A stretch of DNA of 64,000 nt, taken from contig SFIQ01000005.1 in the NCBI GenBank assembly GCA_004555265.1, forward strand, positions 62,001 through 126,000, given 5' to 3'. A program made the position numbers and the translations under genes. Below, piece by piece: positions 18,637 to 27,196 of this stretch (position 1 is the stretch's first letter; each line of letters starts with the position of its first letter). The stretch comes from Ruminococcus sp. GTDB taxonomy: Bacteria; Bacillota; Clostridia; Oscillospirales; Acutalibacteraceae. The notes under the pieces are model-generated. The model searched no databases, had not been told where the DNA came from, and worked only from the letters and a program-made list of their open reading frames with translations.

Positions 18637-19664
18637 ATACCGTATTGGCAATCGTTTTGGCAATCGTAATCAGTTTTTTAATTGCATTTTTACTCGGTTT
18701 TGTGCTGATTCCGTGGCTTAGAAAACTGCATTTCGGGCAAACTATATTGGAAATCGGCCCCGCGTGGCATAAATCAAAACAGGGCACACCCGTTATGGGC
18801 GGGTTTATGTTCATTATCAGTACCGTGGTTGCCTTTGCCGCCGTGGCGCTGACGGATTATCTGCGCGGCGGAAACCTCTTGACAAGCGGTGTTTTGGTCG
18901 AGGACAGTATAAAAATCAAACTCATTGCAGGCATTTTGATGGCGTTGGGCTTTGGGCTTATCGGCTTTGCGGACGATTATATCAAAGTCGTGAAAAAGCG
19001 TAATTTGGGGCTGACGATTACACAAAAATCCATTGCGCAAATTCTTTTGATGCTCGCGTATCTCGGCGCGCTGTATATGTCCGGCAATACCTATATGTAT
19101 ATTCCGTTTGTCGGCAATGTGGATTTACACTTTTTCTTTTGGATTTTCGGTATGGCGGTGATTTATGCCACAGTCAACGCCGTGAATTTTACCGACGGCG
19201 TCGACGGGCTTTGCGGTTCGGTTACCGCAGTTGCGGCGCTGGCATTCTTAATTGCCGCGTGCTTAAAGGGGCTTTTCGGTGTAAGTCTTTTGGCAGGGGC
19301 GTTAATGGGCGGTTGCCTCGGCTATCTCATTTGGAACTGGAATCCCTCGAAAATTATGATGGGCGACACAGGCTCTATGTTTTTGGGCGGTATGGTTGTC
19401 GCGCTCGCGTATGCGGTTGACTGTCCGCTGATGATTTTGTTCTTCGGCATTATTTATGTGATTGAAATGCTGTCGGATGTGTTGCAAATCGGCTATTTCA
19501 AAGCGACACACGGTAAGCGCATTTTTAAAATGGCACCGATTCACCATCATTTTGAAATGTGTGGTTGGAAAGAGAAAAAAATCGTGGTGATTTTCACCCT
19601 TGTCAACGCGCTCGGGGCGGCTGTGGGGCTGTTGCTGTTCTACTACGGCGGCGTGCGCGTATAA
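18633..19664 (+). CDS. mraY: Phospho-MurNAc-pentapeptide transferase
   Basis: MraY transfers phospho-MurNAc-pentapeptide to undecaprenyl phosphate and forms lipid I at the inner membrane face. About ten transmembrane helices are evident, with the catalytic motifs FADDYIKV, NFTDGVDGLCGS and the HHHFEMCGWKE loop. ATG at 18633 overlaps the murF stop and follows GGGGAGTGGAAG; a GTG 12 bp upstream lies within that ribosome binding site. 343 residues. No murD follows, although murD often sits at this point in dcw clusters. Confidence 0.95.
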   Translation: MNTVLAIVLAIVISFLIAFLLGFVLIPWLRKLHFGQTILEIGPAWHKSKQGTPVMGGFMFIISTVVAFAAVALTDYLRGGNLLTSGVLVEDSIKIKLIAGILMALGFGLIGFADDYIKVVKKRNLGLTITQKSIAQILLMLAYLGALYMSGNTYMYIPFVGNVDLHFFFWIFGMAVIYATVNAVNFTDGVDGLCGSVTAVAALAFLIAACLKGLFGVSLLAGALMGGCLGYLIWNWNPSKIMMGDTGSMFLGGMVVALAYAVDCPLMILFFGIIYVIEMLSDVLQIGYFKATHGKRIFKMAPIHHHFEMCGWKEKKIVVIFTLVNALGAAVGLLLFYYGGVRV

Positions 19665-19700
19665 ACGGAAATTCGGAATTTCTGAAAGGAGGAGAGCATT

Positions 19701-20966
19701 TTGGCAAATGCCGCTGCAAGGCCGCAAAGAACCGCGGCAAAAAAACCGCCGCAAAAAACAGCCAAAAAGCGTTCGGATTTTTGGGCGGTCGGCAAGCTCG
19801 ATGTGCCGTTTTTGCTGTTGGTCATCACCATTTTGACCATCGGCCTTGTGATGCTGTTCTCCGCAAGCTATACTTACGCGTATTATAACGAGGGCGGCGA
19901 CAGTGCCTACTTCTTTAAACGCCAACTGGCGTTTGCCGTTGCGGGCGTTGTTGCGATGTTTTTTGTTTCCAAGGTGCGCTATGACTATTTCAAACTGTTT
20001 GCTATTCCCGCCATTTTGTTTTCGTGGTTTTTGTTGGTGATTGTTTTGTTTTTACCGCCGGTCAAACCGGGCTTTCACCGTTGGATAAATCTCGGCCTGT
20101 TTACCTTTCAACCGTCGGAGATTGCAAAACTTGCGATTATTCTGTTTTGTGCTTGGCATATGGACAAAAACCACAAGCGCATCATCGGCAAGCGCGAAAA
20201 CCCCTCAAAGTTTTCCAAAACCGTAAAAGAGCTCTCGAACGGTAAAATTGTGGTGTATGACTCTTTTGTGATGCTGTGCTTATACGGTATGGTCATTGTT
20301 TTGACCGCCGGGCTTGTGTATCTGGAAAATCACCTGTCGGGCACGATTTTGATTTTGGCGATCGGTGTTGTCATGTTGTTCTTGGGTGAGGTGAAACAGC
20401 ATTGGTTTATTTTAATCGGTATTTTGGCGGTTGTTGCCGTGGTGTTCTTTATTTTCAACCCGGAAATTCTCGAAAAATATGCGGGTGAACGCATAACGGC
20501 GTGGCTTGATAAAACCTATGAGCCGCGCGGCGCCCGCTGGCAAACGAATAACTCCCTGTATGCCATCGGTTCGGGCGGGCTGTTCGGCACGGGGCTCGGC
20601 AATTCCAAGCAAAAGCATTTGTATGTTTCCGAGCCGCAAAACGACTTCATTTTTGCGATTGTTTGCGAAGAACTCGGTTTCCTGCGCGCGGTTGGAATTA
20701 TTTTACTGTATGTTTTGTTGGTTGCGCGCGGCGTCAAAATCGGCTTGCGTGCGAAAGACCGTTTCGGCGCGCTGCTCGCCATGGGGATTGTGTTCCAAGT
20801 GGGGCTGCAAACCGCGCTCAATATTGCGGTTGTGACCGACGCTTTGCCGAATACCGGCATCAGCCTGCCGTTTTTCAGTTACGGCGGCACATCGTTAATG
20901 ATGCTGTTATTTGAAATGGGCGTGGTATTGTCGGTTTCCCGCTATTCGCGGCTCGAAAAAAATTAA
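19701..20966 (+). CDS. SEDS-family peptidoglycan glycosyltransferase (FtsW/SpoVE)
   Basis: SEDS proteins polymerise lipid II together with a class B PBP. An N-terminal Lys/Ala-rich cytoplasmic tail (1-35) precedes about ten membrane helices. Conserved family motifs include FQPSEIAKLAIILF, YQTNNSLYAIGSGGLFGTGLG-like residues, NDFIFAIVCEELGF and the C-terminal LPNTGISLPFFSYGGTS. The TTG start follows AAAGGAGGAG by 6 bp. An insertion of ~40 residues with GKRENPSKFSKTVKEL lies in a cytoplasmic loop. Whether it serves vegetative division (FtsW) or the spore cortex (SpoVE) cannot be told from sequence. Confidence 0.92.
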   Translation: MANAAARPQRTAAKKPPQKTAKKRSDFWAVGKLDVPFLLLVITILTIGLVMLFSASYTYAYYNEGGDSAYFFKRQLAFAVAGVVAMFFVSKVRYDYFKLFAIPAILFSWFLLVIVLFLPPVKPGFHRWINLGLFTFQPSEIAKLAIILFCAWHMDKNHKRIIGKRENPSKFSKTVKELSNGKIVVYDSFVMLCLYGMVIVLTAGLVYLENHLSGTILILAIGVVMLFLGEVKQHWFILIGILAVVAVVFFIFNPEILEKYAGERITAWLDKTYEPRGARWQTNNSLYAIGSGGLFGTGLGNSKQKHLYVSEPQNDFIFAIVCEELGFLRAVGIILLYVLLVARGVKIGLRAKDRFGALLAMGIVFQVGLQTALNIAVVTDALPNTGISLPFFSYGGTSLMMLLFEMGVVLSVSRYSRLEKN

Positions 20967-20986
20967 CCCGAAAGGGGAAGGACAGC

Positions 20987-22120
20987 ATGATGAAAATTGT
21001 ATTTGCCGCAGGCGGCACGGGCGGGCACATCAACCCTGCACTCAGCGCCGCAGGCGAGGTGCAACGCAGGTATCCCGACGCCGAGATTTTGTTTATCGGC
21101 ACGGCGAACCATATGGAGGCACGCTTGGTGCCCGCGGCGGGCTTTGCGTTCAAAACCATCGAAATCGCGGGCTTTCAACGAAAACCCACGCCGAAAAATA
21201 TCATCAAAAACATCAAAACCGTGGGTTTGCTGTTCAAATCTACGGGGGAAGTCAAAAAGATTTTAAAGCATTTTGCGCCCGATGCGGTTGTGGGCTTCGG
21301 TGGCTATGTCAGCGGGCCGGTGCTGCGCACTGCCGCCAAAATGGGCATCAAAACCGCCATTCACGAGCAAAACGCCTATCCGGGCGTAACGAATAAAGCA
21401 CTCGCAAAAACCGCCGACGCGATTATGCTTACCGTCGAGGCGGCAAAGGCGCATTTTCCTGCCTGCAAAGTCGAGCCGATTGTGACGGGACTGCCCGTGC
21501 GGCACGAGATTTTGGAGGCGGACCGTGATTTTGCGCGCGCCGCGCTTTCTGTGCCCGATAATGCAATGCTGATTTTGTCCATGGGTGGCAGTCTCGGCGC
21601 GAAAGCGATTAACGAGGCGATGACAGAACTCATTGCCGCGCGTTATACCGACAAAGAACTGTTTTTCCTGCACGCCACGGGCAAATACGGGAAATGGGTG
21701 CCTGACAAACTGCGCGAGCATGGCGTGGATGTGGACAAGTGTAAAAATGTTGTCATCCGCGAATACATTGACGATATGGACACCTGCCTTGCCGCCGCGG
21801 ATTTGGTCATCGGCCGCGCGGGGGCGTCGTCTCTTTCCGAAATTGAGGCAACAGGCAAAGCCTCCATTTTAATTCCGTCACCGAATGTCGCCGAAAACCA
21901 CCAATACCACAATGCGATGGCACTTGTAAACAACGGTGCGGCGCAGATTTTAGAAGAAAAAGATTTGACCGCCGAACGGTTGATTTCTATGGTAGACGCG
22001 CTCAAAAATGACCGTAATGCTCTACGGGACCTCGGCGACAACGCAAAAAAAATGGCGGTAACCGATTCTGCAAAAGTGATTTGCGACATCATTGTTTCAC
22101 TGGCACAGTCCGCAGACTAA
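20987..22120 (+). CDS. murG: Undecaprenyldiphospho-muramoylpentapeptide beta-N-acetylglucosaminyltransferase
   Basis: MurG adds GlcNAc from UDP-GlcNAc to lipid I, making lipid II on the inner membrane surface. The GT28 glycine-rich loop AAGGTGGHINPAL is at residues 7-19, GGYVSGPVL lies near 105, the second loop SMGGSLGAKAIN near 204, and the UDP-GlcNAc site GRAGASSLSEIEATGK near 278. 377 residues, slightly longer than E. coli MurG. AAAGGGGAAGGA precedes two adjacent ATG codons; the first is used here. Confidence 0.95.
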   Translation: MMKIVFAAGGTGGHINPALSAAGEVQRRYPDAEILFIGTANHMEARLVPAAGFAFKTIEIAGFQRKPTPKNIIKNIKTVGLLFKSTGEVKKILKHFAPDAVVGFGGYVSGPVLRTAAKMGIKTAIHEQNAYPGVTNKALAKTADAIMLTVEAAKAHFPACKVEPIVTGLPVRHEILEADRDFARAALSVPDNAMLILSMGGSLGAKAINEAMTELIAARYTDKELFFLHATGKYGKWVPDKLREHGVDVDKCKNVVIREYIDDMDTCLAAADLVIGRAGASSLSEIEATGKASILIPSPNVAENHQYHNAMALVNNGAAQILEEKDLTAERLISMVDALKNDRNALRDLGDNAKKMAVTDSAKVICDIIVSLAQSAD

Positions 22121-22197
22121 TCACCGCCGAGGGCACCTTTGCATAGGATAAAACGCAGAGGGGAATTCCCCGCTTCCTATGGTAAGGGGTGCTGAAC

Positions 22198-23604
22198 TTG
22201 GAAAAAATCATCATTCACGGGCAAAAGCGCCTAAACGGCGAAATCGAGGTGCACGGTTCTAAAAACAGCGCTTTGCCGATTTTGGCGGCGTCTGCACTTG
22301 TGGGCGGCGTTTCGGAAATACATAACTGCCCGCGCCTGTCCGATGTGGACGCGGCAATTAAAATTCTCACACATCTCGGTTGCCGTGTCAGCCGTACCGG
22401 GCACACAGTCACGGTGGATGCAAGCGGGATGTCGGGCTGTGAAATTCCCGACGAACTGATGCGCGAAATGCGCTCCTCGGTTGTTTTTTTAGGTGCGATT
22501 TTGGGGCGCACAAAAGAGGCGCGTCTGTCCACGCCCGGCGGGTGCGAAATCGGTCTTCGACCGATAGATTTGCATTTGTCTGCTATGGAACAGCTCGGTG
22601 CAAAGCTCACCGAGGATGCCGGAAAATTGCAGTTCACTGCCCCCGACGGGCTTACGGGCGCGCGAATTACCTTGACCTTTCCGAGCGTCGGCGCAACGGA
22701 GAATATCATTATCGCCGCCGCGACGGCAAAGGGCAGAACGGTGCTGACCAACGCCGCACGCGAGCCGGAAATCAGTGACTTGGCAGATTATTTGAATGGT
22801 TGCGGTGCGCATATCCACGGCGCGGGGGACAGTACCGTGGTCATCGACGGCGTGCCCGCCCTGCACGGCACAAGCCATACAGTCATTCCCGACCGCATCG
22901 CCGCCTCCACCTATTTGCTTGCAGGCGCTGTTACCCAAGGGCGCATTTGCGTACGGGATATTATCCCCGCGCATTTGGGGGCGCTGCTTCCCGTGCTCAA
23001 AGAGGCGGGTTGTGATTTGCGGTGCAGTGACCGTTGGATTTGTTTAAGCGCACCGCCGCGCCTGCAACGTGTAAAAATGACAAGAACCATGCCCTATCCG
23101 GGCTTTCCGACCGATGTGCAGGCGCCGCTTTCCGCGATGTTGACCGTGGCAGACGGCACTTCGGTCATTGTGGAAAATATCTTTGAGAGCCGTTACAAAC
23201 ACGCCGGGGAATTGGTGCGCTTCGGCGCGAAAATCAGCGTGGAGGGGCGCACCGAAGTCATTGAAGGCGTGCCGTATTTGACGGGCGTGCACGCGACAGC
23301 GCCGGATTTGCGCGGTGGATTTGCGCTGATGATTGCGGGGCTTGCCGCCCACGGCGAAACCGTACTTGGCGGTGTGGAACATATTGACAGAGGGTATGAG
23401 GCACCCGAAGCCGTTTTGGCTTCGCTCGGTGCGGATGTGAAAAGGATACAGGACTATGCAAGAGAAAAACAAACCTACACGCCGTCCGTCGAACGCGCGG
23501 CCGACACAGCAACGCACGAGCGCGCAACCGACGAAGCGCACAACGGCGCCGCAAAAGCAGGTGCGGCGCAACCCGCAGCAGCCCGCGCCGCGGCAGGCGC
23601 GTGA
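22198..23604 (+). CDS. murA: UDP-N-acetylglucosamine 1-carboxyvinyltransferase with extra C-terminal tail
   Basis: MurA transfers enolpyruvate from PEP to UDP-GlcNAc, the first committed step of peptidoglycan synthesis. The substrate motif GSKNSALP and the fosfomycin-target cysteine in PGGCEIGLRP (about C116) are present, as is FPTDVQAP. TTG at 22198 follows AAGGGG by 8 bp. The MurA fold should end near residue 418. The frame runs on for about 50 low-complexity Ala/Thr/Glu residues that overlap the first 149 bp of ftsQ in another frame. This tail looks like read-through into ftsQ rather than a domain. Confidence 0.92.
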   Translation: MEKIIIHGQKRLNGEIEVHGSKNSALPILAASALVGGVSEIHNCPRLSDVDAAIKILTHLGCRVSRTGHTVTVDASGMSGCEIPDELMREMRSSVVFLGAILGRTKEARLSTPGGCEIGLRPIDLHLSAMEQLGAKLTEDAGKLQFTAPDGLTGARITLTFPSVGATENIIIAAATAKGRTVLTNAAREPEISDLADYLNGCGAHIHGAGDSTVVIDGVPALHGTSHTVIPDRIAASTYLLAGAVTQGRICVRDIIPAHLGALLPVLKEAGCDLRCSDRWICLSAPPRLQRVKMTRTMPYPGFPTDVQAPLSAMLTVADGTSVIVENIFESRYKHAGELVRFGAKISVEGRTEVIEGVPYLTGVHATAPDLRGGFALMIAGLAAHGETVLGGVEHIDRGYEAPEAVLASLGADVKRIQDYAREKQTYTPSVERAADTATHERATDEAHNGAAKAGAAQPAAARAAAGA

Positions 23605-24478
23605 GCCGCTTTCCAATGACGAGCGTCGCCGCTTGCGTGCCGAGCGCGCAAAAAAACGGCGCAGACGCCGCAATCTCCTTATCGGTTCGGTGCTCACTAT
23701 TTTAATTTTGACGGTGGGAATCGTGTTGTGTTTGACGGTGTTTTTCAAGATTGCGAACATTGAAGTTGCCGGCGATGAGATTTATAACGCCGAGCAAATC
23801 ATAGAGGCGTCGGGCATCACTGTCGGCGAAAATATGTTTTTAACTTCCGCAAAAAATGCCGCCGCGGCGATTGAAAAAGACCTACCGTATGTGGAAAAAG
23901 CAGAAATCAAACGCAGTCTTTCCTGCACGGTGACCATCACGGTCACGAAAGCGACCGCGGTCGCCGCCTTGCCGGACGGTGACGCTTATATTCTGCTGAA
24001 TGCATCGGGCAAGGTGTTGGAGGACGGCGTTATGGCGCTGTCCGACGATGTTTTGGTGTTGGAGGCGGGTGCGGTGTCCTCAGCTGTGCCGGGCGAGCTT
24101 GTTACATTTGAAAACGAAAGCGCCGCGTCTGACTTTGTGTCCGTTTTTGACGCCCTGCAAAACGGCGGCATTACGGGGCTGACGCAGTTGGATGTGCGTG
24201 ACCGCCTGCAAATTACGGCGACCTATCAAAACCGCATTGTTTTAAACCTCGGCGAGGTCTCATCTGTTGCGAATAAAACCGATTTTATCAAAGCCACCTT
24301 AGACCGCTGTGAACAAAATACACCGGGCTTTAAGGGGAGCATTGACTTTTCCATTGACAAAAAAGCCTTTCAAAATGCCGAGGAGGAGTCTACAAACGCC
24401 ACGTCTGTAAGTGAAACACCTTTACAGGGAAATGCGGCAGAAGAACCGAATTCGGAAACCACCGCAAAAGCGGCATAA
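23456..24478 (+). CDS. ftsQ: FtsQ/DivIB-type cell division protein
   Basis: FtsQ is a bitopic divisome protein. Residues 1-72 are a Gln/Pro/Arg-rich cytoplasmic tail ending in KKRRRRR, 73-97 are the transmembrane helix, and a POTRA domain follows (FKIANIEVAGDEIYNAEQI, about 98-170), then a beta domain. ATG at 23456 is preceded by AAAAGGA at 9 bp, so the 149-bp overlap with murA looks real. The C-terminal 35 residues are Ser/Thr/Glu-rich and probably disordered. It is followed by a 181-bp gap with the ftsZ promoter. Confidence 0.88.
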   Translation: MQEKNKPTRRPSNARPTQQRTSAQPTKRTTAPQKQVRRNPQQPAPRQAREPLSNDERRRLRAERAKKRRRRRNLLIGSVLTILILTVGIVLCLTVFFKIANIEVAGDEIYNAEQIIEASGITVGENMFLTSAKNAAAAIEKDLPYVEKAEIKRSLSCTVTITVTKATAVAALPDGDAYILLNASGKVLEDGVMALSDDVLVLEAGAVSSAVPGELVTFENESAASDFVSVFDALQNGGITGLTQLDVRDRLQITATYQNRIVLNLGEVSSVANKTDFIKATLDRCEQNTPGFKGSIDFSIDKKAFQNAEEESTNATSVSETPLQGNAAEEPNSETTAKAA

Positions 24479-24546
24479 AACATAGTGTGTAAAGATGATT
24501 TACTTGTCGTGACAGGCAATTCCACTTGTCAATCTGAAAAAACTTG

Positions 24547-24575
24547 TTGAAATTCCGAAAGAACTGTGTTACAAT
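24547..24575 (+). promoter_or_regulatory. Promoter of ftsZ
   Basis: TTGAAA (24547-24552) and TACAAT (24570-24575) are spaced by exactly 17 bp, 85 bp before the ftsZ start. It would let ftsZ be expressed independently of the long upstream operon. Confidence 0.75.
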
Positions 24576-24659
24576 AACCAAAATAGGTTAATTGGGGCAG
24601 AAATGCCGCAAACTATATTGTGTGAAAGTCGAAGATTTATATAGGAGGATGTTCATATT

Positions 24660-25760
24660 ATGGCATACGAAATGGACAATGAATTTCAGGATGTAACCAA
24701 TATTAAAGTCATCGGCGTCGGTGGCGGCGGCGGGAATGCCGTCAACCGTATGGTGCAGGCGGGGCTGTCGGGTATTGAACTGATTGCCGTCAATACCGAC
24801 AAGCAGACCTTGACCTTCTCCAAAGCCACGCAGAAAATCCAAATCGGCGAAAAATTGACCGGCGGCCGCGGCGCGGGCGCAAAACCCGAGGTTGGGCAAA
24901 AAGCGGCGGAGGAAAGCCGTGACGCGATTATCGACGCGCTCAACGACACCCAAATGGTATTTATCACCGCGGGTATGGGCGGCGGTACCGGCACAGGCGC
25001 CGCACCCGTCATTGCCGAAATTGCCAAAGAAAAAGGCATTCTTACCGTCGGCATTGTTACCAAACCTTTTGCATTTGAGGGCAAACGCCGTATGGAACAG
25101 GCGGAGGCGGGGATTGCCGAGCTTGCAGGTCATGTGGACTCGTTGGTGGTTATCCCCAATGAACGCCTGAAACAGGTATCTGACCAGAAAATTACGCTTG
25201 CAAACGCCTTTGAAATTGCAGACGATGTTCTTCGTTCGGGCGTCAAGAGCATTTCGGATTTGATTATCAACCCGGCGCTTATCAATTTGGACTTTGCCGA
25301 TGTCACTGCGGTTATGAAAGACGCCGGCCATGCGCATATGGGCGTCGGCACCGCTACGGGGAAGGACAAGGCTGAGCAGGCGGCGCAGAAAGCCATTTCC
25401 AGCCCGCTGTTGGAGTCTACCATTGACGGCGCAAAGGGCATTATTATCAGCATTGCCGCTTCCGAGGACATCGGCCTAGAAGATATTGATACCGCGGCAG
25501 GGATTGTCCGTGCGGCGGCAGATGAAGACGCCAATATCATCTTCGGTGTGGATTTGAAACCGGAGCTGGAAGATACCATGACCATCACCGTCATTGCCAC
25601 GGGCTTCGGCAGCGATGAAAACGGGATGCCGAAAAAGCCGAACGGCGCGTTCTCCTTTGAGGATGACAAACCGTTAGACGATATTTCGAGCACCAGCACC
25701 GGCTTTGACCCGAACGACGGCTACATTGATGTGTTGGATATTTTCAACGGCAGAAAATAA
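24660..25760 (+). CDS. ftsZ: Cell division GTPase FtsZ
   Basis: FtsZ is the tubulin-like GTPase that forms the Z-ring. The tubulin signature GGGTGTG is at residues 107-113, VNTDKQTL and the T7-loop region NLDFADVTAVM follow, and the N-terminal NIKVIGVGGGGGNAVNRM is intact. GGAGGAT lies 9 bp before ATG. 366 residues is on the short side because the linker is short. The extreme C-terminus is YIDVLDIFNGRK, which departs from the usual IPxFLR-type tail that binds FtsA or SepF. An intrinsic terminator follows, ending the dcw cluster. Confidence 0.96.
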   Translation: MAYEMDNEFQDVTNIKVIGVGGGGGNAVNRMVQAGLSGIELIAVNTDKQTLTFSKATQKIQIGEKLTGGRGAGAKPEVGQKAAEESRDAIIDALNDTQMVFITAGMGGGTGTGAAPVIAEIAKEKGILTVGIVTKPFAFEGKRRMEQAEAGIAELAGHVDSLVVIPNERLKQVSDQKITLANAFEIADDVLRSGVKSISDLIINPALINLDFADVTAVMKDAGHAHMGVGTATGKDKAEQAAQKAISSPLLESTIDGAKGIIISIAASEDIGLEDIDTAAGIVRAAADEDANIIFGVDLKPELEDTMTITVIATGFGSDENGMPKKPNGAFSFEDDKPLDDISSTSTGFDPNDGYIDVLDIFNGRK

Positions 25761-25778
25761 TTGGATTTAATCAGTTTT

Positions 25779-25807
25779 GCCGCCCGCAAAAACGGGCGGC
25801 ATTTTTT
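25779..25807 (+). terminator. Terminator of ftsZ
   Basis: GCCGCCCG and CGGGCGGC form an 8-bp GC stem around CAAAAA, followed by ATTTTTT. Confidence 0.9.
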
Positions 25808-25821
25808 CTGTGCATTGCATT

Positions 25822-25857
25822 AAAAAAGCAGAGAAGTTTGCACTTCCCTGCTTTTTT
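25822..25857 (-). terminator. Bidirectional terminator between ftsZ and ackA
   Basis: AAAAAAGCAGAGAAGT and ACTTCCCTGCTTTTTT form a stem with A- and T-runs on either side. It ends ackA on the minus strand and backs up the ftsZ terminator. Confidence 0.8.
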
Positions 25858-25874
25858 GCTGTTTAAAATACGGC

Positions 25875-27098
25875 TTACAGCGCGTTGACAATATCTCTCG
25901 TATCGCGCGCAATGAGCAATTCCTCATTGGTCGGCAGTACGAATACACGGACTTTGGAATTCGCGGTGGAGATTTCGCCCTCTTTGCCTTTGACAAGCGT
26001 TGCGTTGAAGGGCTTGTCAATTTCAATGCCGAGGAAAGAAAGTCTGTCGCAAACAATCGCGCGCATATCGTCGGCGTTTTCGCCGATGCCGCCCGTAAAG
26101 ACAATCGCGTCCAGCCCGTCCATTGCGGCGGTGTAAGAGCCGATGTATTTCACGATTTCATAAATTTGCATATCGCGGGCAAGTTTGGCGCGCTCGTCGC
26201 CCTCTGCCGCGGCTTTTTTAATATCGCGGTCATCCGAGGAAAGCCCCGAAACACCCAAAATGCCGGATTGCTTGTTGAGCAGGGTATCCATCTCGTCGGG
26301 GGTCTTGCCCTCTTTTTTCATAATATACAGCACCGCCGACGGGTCGATTGCCCCTGTGCGTGTGCCCATGATTTCGCCGTCCAAAGGGGTAAGACCCATG
26401 GAGGTGTCAATTACTTTGCCGTTTTTCACCGCGGTAATCGAAGACCCGTTGCCCAAATGGCAGGTGATGATTTTAAGGTCTTCAATTGGTTTTTGCATCA
26501 CTTCTGCACAGCGTGCGCTGACGAAGCGGTGCGAAGTGCCGTGAAAACCGTATTTACGTATTTTGTATTTTTCATAATATGCATACGGCAATCCGAACAT
26601 ATACGCCTCGGGCGGCATGGTGGAGTGGAATGCGTTGTCGAACACGGCAACCTGCGGAACTTTATCGCCGAACAGTTCAATGCTGGCGTTAATGCCCTCA
26701 ATGTGCGCGAGATTGTGTAACGGTGCCAAGTCGCAAAGGCTCTGAATGCCGTCAATGACGCTTTGGTCAATCAGCACGCTTTTGTTAAACAGCGCGCCGC
26801 CCTGCACCACGCGGTGCCCGACTGCGGTAATTTCGGAAATATCGTCAATGACTTTGCTTTCGCCGGTGGTTAAAAGTTCTTTCACCACATGGAAAGCCGC
26901 CGTATGATTTTCCATCGGGACGAGTTTGTCCTTCACCTTCACCTCAACGCCGTTCGGGTAGTGTGTGTAAGAAACACAGCTTTTGGCGGTGTCCTTTACG
27001 CGTTCGCAAATGCCTTTGGCGATGAGTTGTTCGTTTTCCATGTCAATCAACTGATATTTCAGCGATGAACTGCCTGCATTGATAACCAGGATTTTCAA
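25875..27098 (-). CDS. ackA: Acetate kinase
   Basis: Acetate kinase interconverts acetyl phosphate + ADP and acetate + ATP, the ATP-yielding end of acetogenic fermentation. KILVINAGSSSLKYQLID opens the protein, and the ASKHA motifs GFHGTSHRFV, CHLGNGSSITAV, MGLTPLDGEIMGTRTG and VFTGGIGENA are all present. 407 residues is the usual length. The TTG start at 27098 follows GGGGGAA; an upstream ATG would add 13 unrelated residues. No pta is adjacent. It is transcribed divergently from tmcAL from a consensus promoter. Confidence 0.95.
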   Translation of the reverse strand: MKILVINAGSSSLKYQLIDMENEQLIAKGICERVKDTAKSCVSYTHYPNGVEVKVKDKLVPMENHTAAFHVVKELLTTGESKVIDDISEITAVGHRVVQGGALFNKSVLIDQSVIDGIQSLCDLAPLHNLAHIEGINASIELFGDKVPQVAVFDNAFHSTMPPEAYMFGLPYAYYEKYKIRKYGFHGTSHRFVSARCAEVMQKPIEDLKIITCHLGNGSSITAVKNGKVIDTSMGLTPLDGEIMGTRTGAIDPSAVLYIMKKEGKTPDEMDTLLNKQSGILGVSGLSSDDRDIKKAAAEGDERAKLARDMQIYEIVKYIGSYTAAMDGLDAIVFTGGIGENADDMRAIVCDRLSFLGIEIDKPFNATLVKGKEGEISTANSKVRVFVLPTNEELLIARDTRDIVNAL

Positions 27099-27147
27099 AA
27101 AAATTCCCCCAAACAAATTAAACTTGCAAGAAATCACAGTTTAGATT

Positions 27148-27176
27148 ATTATATACTTGTTCTATGGAAATTTCAA
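27148..27176 (-). promoter_or_regulatory. Promoter of ackA
   Basis: On the minus strand TTGAAA (27171-27176) and TATAAT (27148-27153) are separated by 17 bp, both near consensus, about 50 bp before the ackA start. A strong constitutive promoter fits a central fermentation enzyme. Confidence 0.8.
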
Positions 27177-27196
27177 GTGGCAAGAGGAAGAAATCT

